This document shows positions 17,920-26,896 of a stretch of 64,000 nt of DNA, piece after piece. Below the pieces are notes generated by a model. The model did no database searches, was not told where the DNA came from, and was given only the letters and a program-made list of their open reading frames with translations. Every line of letters starts with the position of its first letter. Positions within the stretch are counted from its first letter, which is position 1. A program made the translations under genes and the position numbers. The stretch comes from Nocardia anaemiae NBRC 100462. Its GTDB lineage: Bacteria > Actinomycetota > Actinomycetes > Mycobacteriales > Mycobacteriaceae. The stretch is from contig NZ_BDAZ01000001.1 in assembly GCF_001612725.1 (NCBI RefSeq), forward strand, positions 62,001-126,000, read 5' to 3'.

Positions 17920-18690
17920 TCAGGGGCATATCCCGCCGGTGACTGGACACTGCAACGGCTCGTAGTCGTTGGTGAGGTGCGTCGAAATGAACGACTTGGT
18001 GGGCGTATGGCTGGTGTTGAGCCATCGGCCAATGGCCAAGATGCTGACGTTCGCGGCACCTGCGGCGCGCAAGGCCAGCGTTGCCGATTGGGCGCGGGAC
18101 CCGGTGACCCAGGTGTCATCGAGGACGAGCACATGCTGGCCGCGTACCGATCCAGGCTGGTTGACGGTGAACAGGGCGTTGTCGATCGGACGGTCGTCGT
18201 GCACACAGGTGGCTGCTGACAGCCGCACTGATGGGTCGAGCGCGTTCATACCGGTGGCCAAGTCGTCGAGCGGGTGGGTTCCGGCGCGTTTGCGCAGCGA
18301 CGGTACGGTGACCCGCAGTGTGACCGGGGAGCCTACGACCTTCCCGATGCAAGGCTCGTGAAGAACGATGCCCAGGAACAGGATTCGGCTGATGACAGTC
18401 TGCAATCGCCGTCGTACCGCTGGCATCGGATCGTCCTTGTAGTGGCGCAGCATGTTGCCCGACTGCTGGGAATTGATGCCATAGGCCAGGCAGGCCACGA
18501 GGTCGGCGATGCCGGCGGTCGACAGCGCGCTCTGGCAGCGGTAGCAGCGGTTATAGCCGTCGACGGGGCCCGCGCAGACCGAACAGGTCACGGTAGGGAT
18601 GTGGAGAGTGTTGTGCAAGTACCCCCCGGCGGAACTGATCAGCTCTATACGTGTGCGATTGACGAGTTCAGCGCGACTTGCGGACGTCAT
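17920..18690 (-). CDS. ComF-like phosphoribosyltransferase, pair 2
   Basis: A 256-residue paralogue of the protein at 9017-9943: zinc finger CSVCAG and CYRC (Cys36, Cys39, Cys49, Cys52) and PRPP loop VLVLDDTWVTGSRAQ near residue 190, ending in the same type of CPVTGGICP tail (CPVTGHPC in pair 1). ATG 18690 overlaps the stop of the upstream DprA-like gene as ATGA; a longer upstream frame overlaps that gene and is rejected. The shared tail motif, with two further Cys, sets both proteins apart from housekeeping ComF. Confidence 0.8.
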   Translation of the reverse strand: MTSASRAELVNRTRIELISSAGGYLHNTLHIPTVTCSVCAGPVDGYNRCYRCQSALSTAGIADLVACLAYGINSQQSGNMLRHYKDDPMPAVRRRLQTVISRILFLGIVLHEPCIGKVVGSPVTLRVTVPSLRKRAGTHPLDDLATGMNALDPSVRLSAATCVHDDRPIDNALFTVNQPGSVRGQHVLVLDDTWVTGSRAQSATLALRAAGAANVSILAIGRWLNTSHTPTKSFISTHLTNDYEPLQCPVTGGICP

Positions 18691-19616
18691 GGCAATCTGA
18701 GGTCCTTCAAGCTCGGTGCCATCGTTGCGGTGTTGACGGGCATATCGAGGATGTCGTCGATGATGCCGAGTACTTCGGTCACACTTCCGGCCTCGTATAC
18801 GCCAGGTCGGCCGAGCAGGGACTTCCCCCAATCTGTTTTCTGCACTACGAGATCACTCAGGACAACTGGTCGGCCGTGCTCGACCGCCACTCGTGCTTGT
18901 ATTCGGGCACCGCTGATCTCTGATGCCTCGACCACGACTGACGCTCTGCCCAGACCCGACATGGTGGCGTTGCGCATCGGGAAGGTCTGCTTGTTCGGTG
19001 GTGCGTCGGGCCAGAACTGCGATACCAGCGCACCTGCTTCTGCCACCTGCATGTGTAACTGCTTGTTCTGAGCGGGATAGGTACGGTTAATCCCTGTGCC
19101 GATCACACCGATAGGTCGACCTCCACGGTCGATTGCGGCCTGGTGCGCGGCAGTGTCGATGCCCGCGGCCAGCCCTGACAGGACCGCGATCCCTCGATCG
19201 GTCAGCCCGTGTGCGACGCGGCTTGCGATGTCTAGCCCGCGCGGCGAAGCGTCTCGAGATCCGACCACCGACACCCCGATCTGTGCGGGATCGAGGTTGC
19301 CCCGGACGAACAGGACCGGGGGTAGCTGATGGATCTCTCGTAGTGCCAACGGATAGCCGGCGTCGAGGACGGTGACGAGTGTGAAGTCGGCGTCGGACCA
19401 CTCGGCGAGCTGCTTCACAGCGGCCGCGATGTGACCGTTCGGGTCTGAGTGGGCCTCGTGGCCGCGAGGATAGTGTTCGTCCCACAGCGCGGTAGCCGAT
19501 TGCCGCAGCGCCACTTCCGAAGCGATCTCGGGCCATCGCATCTTTGCCGGGCGGGCGTTGAGCAGCGCGAGCAAAACCGCTGTTTCGATGTCGGTGTGCG
19601 CCACAACGGTCAGCAT
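18687..19616 (-). CDS. DprA/Smf-like Rossmann protein, pair 2
   Basis: A 309-residue DprA-family protein: SVVGSRDAS (116-124), GLAAGIDTAAHQ (148-159), IGTGINRTYPAQN, FPMRNATMSGLG and VVVEASEISGARIQA. It shares with pair 1 the change from the DprA consensus NRIIAGLS to N.TMS, the SGxRIQA box and the lack of a C-terminal winged helix, so the two proteins form one diverged subgroup. The Rossmann core seems functional. The ribosome site before ATG 19616 is weak. The phosphoribosyltransferase start overlaps its stop. Confidence 0.8.
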   Translation of the reverse strand: MLTVVAHTDIETAVLLALLNARPAKMRWPEIASEVALRQSATALWDEHYPRGHEAHSDPNGHIAAAVKQLAEWSDADFTLVTVLDAGYPLALREIHQLPPVLFVRGNLDPAQIGVSVVGSRDASPRGLDIASRVAHGLTDRGIAVLSGLAAGIDTAAHQAAIDRGGRPIGVIGTGINRTYPAQNKQLHMQVAEAGALVSQFWPDAPPNKQTFPMRNATMSGLGRASVVVEASEISGARIQARVAVEHGRPVVLSDLVVQKTDWGKSLLGRPGVYEAGSVTEVLGIIDDILDMPVNTATMAPSLKDLRLP

Positions 19617-19885
19617 AAGGTCTGCGTCGCGGCCTGATGGGCTCTTGATGATGCTGGACGAAATATGTTGCTACACAGATAACTTCGCGCCGCCTAGCTC
19701 CAGCAGCAGTGATGGTCCAGTTGAGGAGAGGTGAGGTGATCGATCTGGCAGAGGCCACGAAAACTCCAGCTCACAGCAGCCCTCGACGATCTGAAGCGGC
19801 CGGATGCCGAGTCGCGCCGCTGCGCTATCTCGTGGCCTCCGCACACAGACATATCCGAGGTATCTATCGAATAGTGAGCGATTCG

Positions 19886-20155
19886 CTAGTGATCCATCAC
19901 GACGCCGACGACAAGATCTCCTTCGAGGTCGAAGTAATCGACCCGAACACCACGGTCGATCGGCATATCCTCCACCGCACGAATTGCTATCTCGCACACC
20001 GCAAGCCGCGCGCCCGTAACCTCATCGGGTATCTGTAACCGCGCGCTTGTGGAGAACGACGACGGCATGCTCGCGCCGGTGAAGAACGCCTGGCTGATCA
20101 GGTCGCCAGTAACCCCGGCGACGGTCAACGCGTAGAGATTCAGTGCTCGAGCCAT
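19886..20155 (-). CDS. Small hypothetical protein at the end of the ESX-related cluster
   Basis: An 89-residue protein, not recognised, with a well-mixed composition (MARALNLYALTVAGVTGDLI at the start, GVRVDYFDLEGDLVVGVVMD at the end) that looks like a compact alpha/beta domain. Its ATG lies inside the 3' end of the YbaB-like gene, overlapping by 16 bases, which supports co-translation. It is preferred over an opposite-strand frame at 19709-20038, which lacks context. The 270 bases between it and the DprA-like gene hold no other gene. Confidence 0.55.
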   Translation of the reverse strand: MARALNLYALTVAGVTGDLISQAFFTGASMPSSFSTSARLQIPDEVTGARLAVCEIAIRAVEDMPIDRGVRVDYFDLEGDLVVGVVMDH

Positions 20156-20676
20156 CCCTGGCGCCGCTTGCGCGCGTAGTAGTCGTCTTCTTCATCCCAG
20201 TCGTCATCGTTTCGGGTCGTGGCGGGTCCCGTTGACGTCGTACTGGCTGGCGGCGGCGATAGTGGCGCACGAGGAGGACTGTCCACTCTGGATGTTGCCG
20301 TGGGAGTGGTCCTGCGCGTATCGGGCCCGCCCGGTTGCGGTGTCGACGGCTGCACCATTGGGATCGGCAGCACATCTGGCTGAACAGTCATATCCACTAC
20401 TCGCGCGACCTGCGGATCGTCCATCAGTTCCTGCATTGCCGCGGCGGCACGCGGTTCGGCATCCTGAACCGCTTGCCGATACGCGTACAGGATCAGGTCG
20501 GATAGTCCGCTCGGGCCCGCGGCGACGGCTTGGGTATCTACCGAAATCGCCTGCAGGTGTCCTTTCGAATCGACCTCGATCGTCACGCCACCGACTCGCG
20601 CCAACCCGCGAATCTCGGCCAGCGCCTGCTGTGCTCGCAGGACTTTGACACCGACCTCGTCGTAATGACTCGCCAC
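20140..20676 (-). CDS. YbaB/EbfC-family (EspL-like) DNA-binding protein
   Basis: A 178-residue protein with an N-terminal YbaB/EbfC-like domain (about residues 1-95; VTIEVDSKGHLQAISVD, then LILYAYRQAVQDAEPRAAAAMQEL), followed by a Pro/Thr/Ser linker and an acidic end (DDDWDEEDDYYARKRRQ). YbaB-like proteins of this size (EspL in mycobacteria) recur in ESX loci. GTG 20676 has GGAAGG upstream. It follows the lipoprotein gene by 13 bases. Confidence 0.7.
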   Translation of the reverse strand: MASHYDEVGVKVLRAQQALAEIRGLARVGGVTIEVDSKGHLQAISVDTQAVAAGPSGLSDLILYAYRQAVQDAEPRAAAAMQELMDDPQVARVVDMTVQPDVLPIPMVQPSTPQPGGPDTRRTTPTATSRVDSPPRAPLSPPPASTTSTGPATTRNDDDWDEEDDYYARKRRQGWLEH

Positions 20677-20689
20677 GATTAACCTTCCG

Positions 20690-21199
20690 TCACTTGGCGG
20701 GTGGGATGTGTTTTTCCAGCACGGTTACTACGCGAGTCAAATCGCCGCATAAGTCTTTCAGGCCACCGAAAGAGTCTATGAACTCGAACTCGACATAACC
20801 TCCGCGCACATCGAGTCTCATAAGGCAGTCGAACAGTCCAGGGGTGCCCGTACGATGGTCCAGGTCGCCAAGATGGTCGCCGATCGTTATCGACTCCAGG
20901 TCTCTGGTCTTGCTCTTCTTCCATGCAGCAGCACCGTCCCCGGCCTTGTACTCAATGTTTATTGAGAAGGCTGGATCCGCGCTGAACAAAGTGCATGTTT
21001 GCTTTGGAGGCTGTGCTCTTGTCTTGTGTGCGGGATCCAGACCAGCTTCCGTTAGCGCGGCATCAGAAAAATCTGAGCAGGGATCCCATTTCGGGAGATC
21101 GGACACTGATGGATTATTCGCACTACACCCTGCCGAACAGATTCCGAGCGCGACGGTCGCGACCACAAAAATGGGCGACCTGGTTCGCGGGCGAATCAA
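20690..21199 (-). CDS. DUF3558-family lipoprotein
   Basis: A 169-residue lipoprotein: basic N-terminus, hydrophobic segment and lipobox LGICSAGCS, so it should be anchored outside the membrane. The mature part has the DUF3558 layout (DPCSDFSDAALTEAGLDP, paired Cys residues, FDCLMRLDV, LCGDL). DUF3558 lipoproteins are common in mycolata and recur next to ESX-related genes. It lies seven bases after the large WXG/TPR-region gene. Confidence 0.75.
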   Translation of the reverse strand: MIRPRTRSPIFVVATVALGICSAGCSANNPSVSDLPKWDPCSDFSDAALTEAGLDPAHKTRAQPPKQTCTLFSADPAFSINIEYKAGDGAAAWKKSKTRDLESITIGDHLGDLDHRTGTPGLFDCLMRLDVRGGYVEFEFIDSFGGLKDLCGDLTRVVTVLEKHIPPAK

Positions 21200-21206
21200 T
21201 TGAACC

Positions 21207-23735
21207 TCATTTCCATTGATTGGCGGCGGTCGGCACCTTGTCGCCTCTGAGGACTGATACGAAGAGCTGTTGGTCAGCAGTAGTCATGTTGCCGCCGAAC
21301 ACAATCTGGTTGACTTCATTATCCCCGCTGTGGGCATCGTCCATGTACTGGTTGAGGCGGTTCGGGTTTACTCCCGCGCCTTCAAGGATCTGCGGAATGA
21401 GTGTCGCGTCAGCGCTCTTGATTTGTTCGAACGGTTTGAGTGTGCCGTTGTCGGCCAGGTTGCCCGGGAGCGTATGGGAGTCAATGCGGCCCGAGTCGAC
21501 GAGCGCTTCGAGCATGGTGTAGCGGCGTCCCGCGCTCGCTCGTGAGTCGGTTTGTACTTCGGTGAGGTCGAGGTTGTCGTAATTGATCGCTGGGTAGGGG
21601 GTGGCAGGCTTGTCGTTGATCGCGCCGACGGTGGGGTCTTTGAGGAAGGCTTCGATGGAGTTGGCCATCGGCGACCACACGTACTTCTCGTACGGCAGTG
21701 CCTTGACGCCCAGGTTTATGTACTCCTTGGCGGTCATGAATCCGGCACCGAGGCGCTCTTTGCGGTGGTCGCTTGCCGATTGATCGTCGTAACCGTGAAG
21801 GCCGCTTTCGGCCGCGATACCGCCCTCGACGAGACCACGTAAGCGCCCCGAGTCCAGAGCCAACTCCGGGCCGCCCTGTCCGAGAGCGAAGGCACTGTCG
21901 AATTGGTGGGCTTGGGCGATGGCGGCACCGTTGATGATGGCGGCCGCTTTCGGGTCGCCGTCGAGGAGGGTGAAGACACGGGTGGATTCGACCGGATTGA
22001 GGGTGCCGAATCCGTGTGTGCCGGTGAGGTTTTCCGGAGCGCCTGCCATGTTGCCGACGTACGGCGCGAGGGCGCCAGCGACATGCTGGGCGACTTGCGG
22101 GGTCATCTGCCCGCCGTGGGGCATCTTGACGTCCGCAGAGTTCTCACCGGTCGACAGGACGTTGAAGTTGTTGGTGCCGTCGGAGGAATGGGTGGTGGAC
22201 AAGATCTGAGCCAGACCCTGCGCGGACCTCCCGGCAAGGTTGGCATTGTCGAGCTGCGACTGATAGTGCGGGTCCCCAGGAAGGACGGTGACTTGCGCGT
22301 CCTGGTGGATCCAGTCGAGCATCGAGTTGATCGCTGGACCGTTGGTTCCGTCGGGCCAATGCCGTTGCAGCAGCGGCATCACATCGGTGTCCGGATGGTA
22401 GCCACTTCCGAGTACTTCCGGTCCGCCTTGACCGGTGAGGATGGCGGTGGTTCCTTCGTGGTTGCGTGAGGCAATCTCAACCGACTTGCTGATCGAATCA
22501 TCCAGCGGGTAGCCGGAATCCGGGTTCAGCTGGTTGTTATGGGTCTGCTGCCAGGCCAGGTGCGATCCCTGGCGGTACAGTTCGGTCGACGTCTTGGTGC
22601 CCGGTTCGATACCTTGATCGGACATGCCCAGCGCATCCAGGAACTTGTTCTGTTTGGTGAGGAACGCGTTCATATTCGCGCTCTCGGGGCGCTGTCCCAT
22701 GTCGGGGTACTGCTGGGTATTGGCATCAGGCCCCTGAGTGCCCGCGCGGGTGGAGATCAATTGCCTGACGTCGGGGGGTAACCGGTCATACCCGCCGGGC
22801 GAGGTTGGTTTGCCGTTGGCGCCCACACCGGTACCGACCTTCTCATCCGACAGCATCAACAGTGCATTGCTCATCGCCGCCGCGCTGGCCTGCCCGCCGG
22901 GTCCCTGCGCCTTCAATTGCTCACTCGCAGCGATGAAGCCATCCGCACCCGCGCTGTTGAAGAACTGCTGGGCGAACTCCTGCGTCGCGGCCGGGATGGT
23001 CGCACCGTTCCCTTGGAGGTACGCCGTGAGCTGCTCGGGCGGGATACCGGAGGCTTTCATGTCCTCACCGAGTTCGGTCAGCAGCTCTGGGGGAATCGGC
23101 TGCCCCGAGGCGACCGCGTCGTGGATCTTCTTACCCAGAGCCGCGCCCGCTGGCCCGCTCAGAGCGGTGCCGCCGCCATCCTTGCCCCCACCCGGGCCGC
23201 CGTGCGCGGCAAGGTCCGCTAGTCCGGCGGCGATGGTGGCTTTCGCCGCCGCGACAGCCGAGCCGGCATTGGCCAACTGCTCTTTGAGGCGGGTCTGGTA
23301 ATCGGCGGCGGCGCGGTTCAGGTTGCCCTGCACCATGGCGGCCACTGCGTCGGTCTTGGCGTTCGGGAACTCCGGCGCCGTCACACCACCATCGGGCCAC
23401 ACCGACATCCCGGCACCGGTTGCTTCGCTATAGATCTTGACCACCGCAGCCTGGTACCCAGTAATAGCCGACCCAGCGCAGGTGAACGATTGCGCGACAG
23501 CATCGGCGGCCCGGAATGCCTTCGAGGCAGCGAGGAATTCGGTCAGAGCTCGCGCCGAGGCCGCTGAGGCGGCGTTGCCCTGCCAATGCAACGCTGTATT
23601 GTCTACTGCGCGTTGCGCTTCGGCCATCCGGTCGGAGAAGTTCTTCCCTGCAGCCGCGATATCGTTACCGGCCTGCGTCAAGGTTTCGGGCTTCCAACTG
23701 AAGACCTGGGAAACGGTCGGAACCTGAATCGTCAT
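21207..23735 (-). CDS. Large WXG100-like protein with TPR-repeat-like region, probable ESX cargo
   Basis: An 842-residue protein whose first 100 residues are a helical WXG100-like hairpin with W51-Q-G (ALHWQGNAAS), followed by Ala/Gly-rich linkers and a long helical region (about 200-840) like the TPR-repeat-region proteins of mycobacteria (Rv0026 type). No signal peptide is present, consistent with type VII export. Its ATG overlaps the stop of the EspC-like gene by four bases, a typical partner arrangement. The C-terminus could be an effector domain but shows no recognisable toxin or catalytic motif. Confidence 0.7.
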   Translation of the reverse strand: MTIQVPTVSQVFSWKPETLTQAGNDIAAAGKNFSDRMAEAQRAVDNTALHWQGNAASAASARALTEFLAASKAFRAADAVAQSFTCAGSAITGYQAAVVKIYSEATGAGMSVWPDGGVTAPEFPNAKTDAVAAMVQGNLNRAAADYQTRLKEQLANAGSAVAAAKATIAAGLADLAAHGGPGGGKDGGGTALSGPAGAALGKKIHDAVASGQPIPPELLTELGEDMKASGIPPEQLTAYLQGNGATIPAATQEFAQQFFNSAGADGFIAASEQLKAQGPGGQASAAAMSNALLMLSDEKVGTGVGANGKPTSPGGYDRLPPDVRQLISTRAGTQGPDANTQQYPDMGQRPESANMNAFLTKQNKFLDALGMSDQGIEPGTKTSTELYRQGSHLAWQQTHNNQLNPDSGYPLDDSISKSVEIASRNHEGTTAILTGQGGPEVLGSGYHPDTDVMPLLQRHWPDGTNGPAINSMLDWIHQDAQVTVLPGDPHYQSQLDNANLAGRSAQGLAQILSTTHSSDGTNNFNVLSTGENSADVKMPHGGQMTPQVAQHVAGALAPYVGNMAGAPENLTGTHGFGTLNPVESTRVFTLLDGDPKAAAIINGAAIAQAHQFDSAFALGQGGPELALDSGRLRGLVEGGIAAESGLHGYDDQSASDHRKERLGAGFMTAKEYINLGVKALPYEKYVWSPMANSIEAFLKDPTVGAINDKPATPYPAINYDNLDLTEVQTDSRASAGRRYTMLEALVDSGRIDSHTLPGNLADNGTLKPFEQIKSADATLIPQILEGAGVNPNRLNQYMDDAHSGDNEVNQIVFGGNMTTADQQLFVSVLRGDKVPTAANQWK

Positions 23736-24028
23736 AGCTCAGCCCGCAGCTTGTTCAGCTGGTCGGTAAACGCCTGCTCCACGGCCTCATAGTCGTCGGC
23801 GCTGGTACCGGCAGCATCCGACATCGCCCGCAGACTGTCGGCCTGGCGCCCGAAGGCGGCCGAGAACTTCTGTGCAACATCGGTGGCGACCTCGCCAAGA
23901 TCGGTGTCGGGCATCACCACCTGCTCCAGACCGGGCATCGGTATGTATGCGATCGCATCGGCCTTGCTCGACAAGTCCTGAGCCAAGCGGCGAAGCGCGT
24001 CGAAGTCGGCCTTGAGCATCTCCCCCAA
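23732..24028 (-). CDS. EspC-like ESX-associated small protein
   Basis: A 98-residue helical protein without a signal peptide, resembling the EspC/DUF2580 group: N-terminal LKADFDALRRLAQDLSSKAD and C-terminal AAGTSADDYEAVEQAFTDQL. The tail contains a YxxxE signal (YEAVE) of the kind used for type VII secretion. It is coupled to the large WXG/TPR-region protein and probably co-exported with it, by analogy with EspA/EspC-type pairs. Confidence 0.75.
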   Translation of the reverse strand: MGEMLKADFDALRRLAQDLSSKADAIAYIPMPGLEQVVMPDTDLGEVATDVAQKFSAAFGRQADSLRAMSDAAGTSADDYEAVEQAFTDQLNKLRAEL

Positions 24029-24171
24029 CAGACTTACCTCCCCATCACGGACATCAGCCTCGGGGCGACGCTATCACAGCAACACCGGGCAAGCCCGGCC
24101 GAGATCACCCGTAAATATGTGGCTATCAGACCGGTGAACTGGGTAAATTCAAGACGCAGGTATGCAGGCCG

Positions 24172-24888
24172 TCAGCGGATTCCAGCGAGATGAGTGATGT
24201 GCTGGGCAAGCTCGCTATCGCCGACAGGGGTGAGTGTCAGGTCGTGGCCGATGGTGAGCAGGTAGCGACCATCGCCGGTGAAGTCCAGCCACGTGCGGTG
24301 CCGTGGTGGCGGCGACATCGGATCCTCAGGGTTCACCGTGATGGTGAGGTAGCCGCGGGCATCGATCGGGCGGCGCAACACGTGCCGAAACCGCTTGGCA
24401 CGGCGGCTGTCCTCGGTCTCCTGCCACTGGCCGGGATCCGAGAACAACACCGCCCGCCGAGGCTCCCGCATCACCTCCAGCGTGCCCACCGGCACCGAAC
24501 CCATCGCTGCGATCAGGTGTTTGGCGACGTTGCGAGCATGACAGGACACCAACGTGACAGTGCCGACGGTCGCGAGCACGGCCGCGCCCCAGTCGGAGAA
24601 CACGGCCCCGAGAGCCAGGATCGGGTCGGGCAAACGCTGCCCATCGGCGAAGCGGTCACCGAACACGGCGATCGTCGTGACATCGGTCCGGGCGAGAAAC
24701 TTCAATGTCCCAGTCAGGTCCGGGTCACCATTGAGCGGAAACCGCTCGGCGAGTTTCAATGCGGCCCTTGCACTTTCGGTGCCCACCGTGCCCCGAGGCG
24801 CGAGATCGATCGGGTAGGGACGGCGATCGCGCCTGGTCTCGGTCGCCCAGACATGACTGAACTCGTCCGGGGTGAACACCCACCGCAC
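24172..24888 (-). CDS. EspG-family ESX secretion-associated chaperone
   Basis: A 238-residue protein with EspG features: N-terminal RWVFTPDEFSHVW, the SARAALKLAERF region and an alternating strand/helix pattern ending in LTLTPVGDSELAQHITHL. EspG proteins are cytosolic and bind a specific PE/PPE-type substrate. The GTG start overlaps the stop of the WXG/Pro-rich gene by one base, with GAGGGG upstream, suggesting that neighbour is its client. Confidence 0.7.
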   Translation of the reverse strand: MRWVFTPDEFSHVWATETRRDRRPYPIDLAPRGTVGTESARAALKLAERFPLNGDPDLTGTLKFLARTDVTTIAVFGDRFADGQRLPDPILALGAVFSDWGAAVLATVGTVTLVSCHARNVAKHLIAAMGSVPVGTLEVMREPRRAVLFSDPGQWQETEDSRRAKRFRHVLRRPIDARGYLTITVNPEDPMSPPPRHRTWLDFTGDGRYLLTIGHDLTLTPVGDSELAQHITHLAGIR

Positions 24889-26201
24889 TACCCATCCCCT
24901 CGCGGCCTATTGTCAGACCTCCTGGGTGGGGGTGGTGGCGCGTCATCGGTTGCGTCCCAACCGATCACGGCGGGCATCGTCGGATCAACCTTGCCCAGCT
25001 CCTCATACTTGCGCCGCAAATAGTCGGGGCTGCCCTTGCCGCGGTCGGAATCCGAACCCTGCCCGCGCCCGGCCCCCGGCATCCCGCTCATCGGCGCAGA
25101 CGAGCTGCCCGTCGTCGGGCGCGCGCCAGCCGTGTTGGACGGGTTGGTTCCCACAGGTGACGGTTGTTGCCCCGGAACCGATGTCCCCGGTCCATTCGGA
25201 CGGCTTCCGGGCGATCCTGGGACGCCACTGGCACCACGAGGAGAACCCGATACGCTGGAGCCGGGCGAGCCCGGGGTGGAAGGCGCCGCGCTCGCAGGTG
25301 ATGCCTGCGTCGCAGGGGTAGTGCCGGCAGAGGCCGTTGGTGTGTTCGAGGTCGACGAAGGTTTCGTTGCGGCAGGGTCATCCAGCGACGACGACTTCGT
25401 CTGTGTAGGCGTCGATTGGCTGTCTGGTTGCGGGTTTTCGGCAGATGGCTGCTCAATTGACTGCCCGTCACCGGGTTCACCATTCTTGCCGTTCTCGCCG
25501 GGACTAGCGCCAACATCGACTTGGCCGGGGTCACCACCCGGCTGCTTACCTGCATCGCTGGGGCTGAGGGCAGCGGGGCCGGGCGGCAACGGAACGAACC
25601 GTGGAACACTGTCACCTGACGCAGGCAAGGTCGGGTTGTACACGAAGTTCATCGTGTCCTGTGCGGTCGCCTCGGCCTCGGCTGCCGCGACGTTGTATGC
25701 CGTGCGCCGGTCCGCCCCGTTCGCGGCTTCCATCGCCGGATCGGTATCTTCCTGATAGGGCGGGGGCGGTGGCGGGATCGCGGCTTTGACCGTTTGTGCG
25801 GCGCTGGAATTCAGGTCCATCAGGCGCTGAACCGTCAGGGCTGTGTCGTGCTGTTCGCCTCCCGCGGTTACGAACGCGTCGGTCGACTGTTGGGCGGTGG
25901 AGGCGAATGTTCCCGACCAGGACGCGAATTCGCTCTTCACGTCTCGGGAGAATGTATCGAAGAGCTCGTGAAGCTTGTCGGCTCGTTTGCTCCACTCGCT
26001 TGCGATCTGTCCCATAGCACCGGGGTCCAGCTTCTCGTGCACCAGATCCCAGATCTGCTGGTGCCCATAGCTGTCGAACGACTCCCGATCGGGAACATAG
26101 GCCGGATCGACGCCAGACGACCCGAACCCACTCACATGAGCGAGCTGGCTCTGGTGCTGGCTGATGTCGTCAGCGATCTCTTTACTCGTCCGTCTACCCA
26201 C
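24888..26201 (-). CDS. WXG-type protein with Pro/Ser/Thr/Gly-rich C-terminus (PPE-like role)
   Basis: A 437-residue protein. Residues 1-150 are helical with a WSG turn (FASWSGTFASTAQQ) like WXG100/PPE N-termini; then PPPPP, and about 200 residues of low-complexity Pro/Ser/Thr/Gly repeat (SPGSSVSGSPRGASG style), ending in an acidic and Pro tail. It lacks a signal peptide, so it is a likely type VII substrate exposed at the envelope. GTG 26201 has a strong GGGAGGG site 4 bases before it; the frame is open upstream inside the lipoprotein gene. Its EspG partner follows immediately. Confidence 0.7.
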   Translation of the reverse strand: MGRRTSKEIADDISQHQSQLAHVSGFGSSGVDPAYVPDRESFDSYGHQQIWDLVHEKLDPGAMGQIASEWSKRADKLHELFDTFSRDVKSEFASWSGTFASTAQQSTDAFVTAGGEQHDTALTVQRLMDLNSSAAQTVKAAIPPPPPPYQEDTDPAMEAANGADRRTAYNVAAAEAEATAQDTMNFVYNPTLPASGDSVPRFVPLPPGPAALSPSDAGKQPGGDPGQVDVGASPGENGKNGEPGDGQSIEQPSAENPQPDSQSTPTQTKSSSLDDPAATKPSSTSNTPTASAGTTPATQASPASAAPSTPGSPGSSVSGSPRGASGVPGSPGSRPNGPGTSVPGQQPSPVGTNPSNTAGARPTTGSSSAPMSGMPGAGRGQGSDSDRGKGSPDYLRRKYEELGKVDPTMPAVIGWDATDDAPPPPPRRSDNRPRGDG

Positions 26202-26215
26202 GCCGCCCTCCCGAT

Positions 26216-26896
26216 TCAGCTGTCCCCGATACGCGGAATGATCCCATGCACCAAATCGACCATCCCCGAACACCTTTCGGGAGCTGGTCCGGCGAGGTGA
26301 TCCGCGAAGATGATGCGGTCGAAGTCGATGTACCCCACCTTGGTCTGCAACAGAACAGTGCATCCGGTGCTAGGCGCCTGCGGCCGCACGATCAACGCAG
26401 CGTGACCATCGATGGTCGTGTCTTGGATCTGAGCGCTCTCGTCGGTGAACTTCGCCCGGCCCTCGTCCAAGGTGCGGTTGCCCGATAGGACACCCAGGGT
26501 GTAGGCCTTGTCCGGTGACTTAAATGCACAACCCAGGAACGTGTACTCGGCGTGGATGTCGGTCGACCGTTTGCGTGAGCGCGGGTCATATCCGAGATGG
26601 CTGATCGTGTCGTCATCGATCCAGGTGCAGGGGTCGAACGCGACGTCCGGGCGGTTCTGGTTCTGCTGCTTCGGTGGCTGCAGGTCGGGCGCGGTCAACG
26701 TCGGAAACGGTGGCCGGCCTGCCGTGCTCGCCGCGGTCGAGCCTGATCCGGAGGCCGTCGCGGCAGAGGAACTGGCCACCGGGTTTCCAACTCCTGATGT
26801 GGAGCATCCAGCTACCGTCAACGCACCCAAGGCCAGAATCGAGACAGCCGAATAGCGGCGAAAGATCTTGGGTAGCAATGCTTTTACTACTGTCAC
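26216..26896 (-). CDS. DUF3558-family lipoprotein
   Basis: A 226-residue lipoprotein with lipobox LTVAGCSTS, a Ser/Ala/Thr-rich linker and a DUF3558 domain (FDPCTWIDDDTISHLGYDP, CAFKSPD, GCTVLLQTKVGYIDF). The GTG start overlaps the stop of the preceding gene by four bases (GTGA). It is the second of three DUF3558-type genes in this cluster and probably a surface component working with the exported WXG protein. Confidence 0.75.
   Translation of the reverse strand: MTVVKALLPKIFRRYSAVSILALGALTVAGCSTSGVGNPVASSSAATASGSGSTAASTAGRPPFPTLTAPDLQPPKQQNQNRPDVAFDPCTWIDDDTISHLGYDPRSRKRSTDIHAEYTFLGCAFKSPDKAYTLGVLSGNRTLDEGRAKFTDESAQIQDTTIDGHAALIVRPQAPSTGCTVLLQTKVGYIDFDRIIFADHLAGPAPERCSGMVDLVHGIIPRIGDS

Noticed and set aside
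19709..20038. 109-residue plus-strand frame
   Set aside because: It overlaps a minus-strand frame that is coupled to the YbaB-like gene and has better protein-like composition.
24085..24098. Small CCGGGC/GCCCGG hairpin between the EspC-like and EspG genes
   Set aside because: Six-bp stems with a two-base loop and no T-run are frequent by chance at this GC content.
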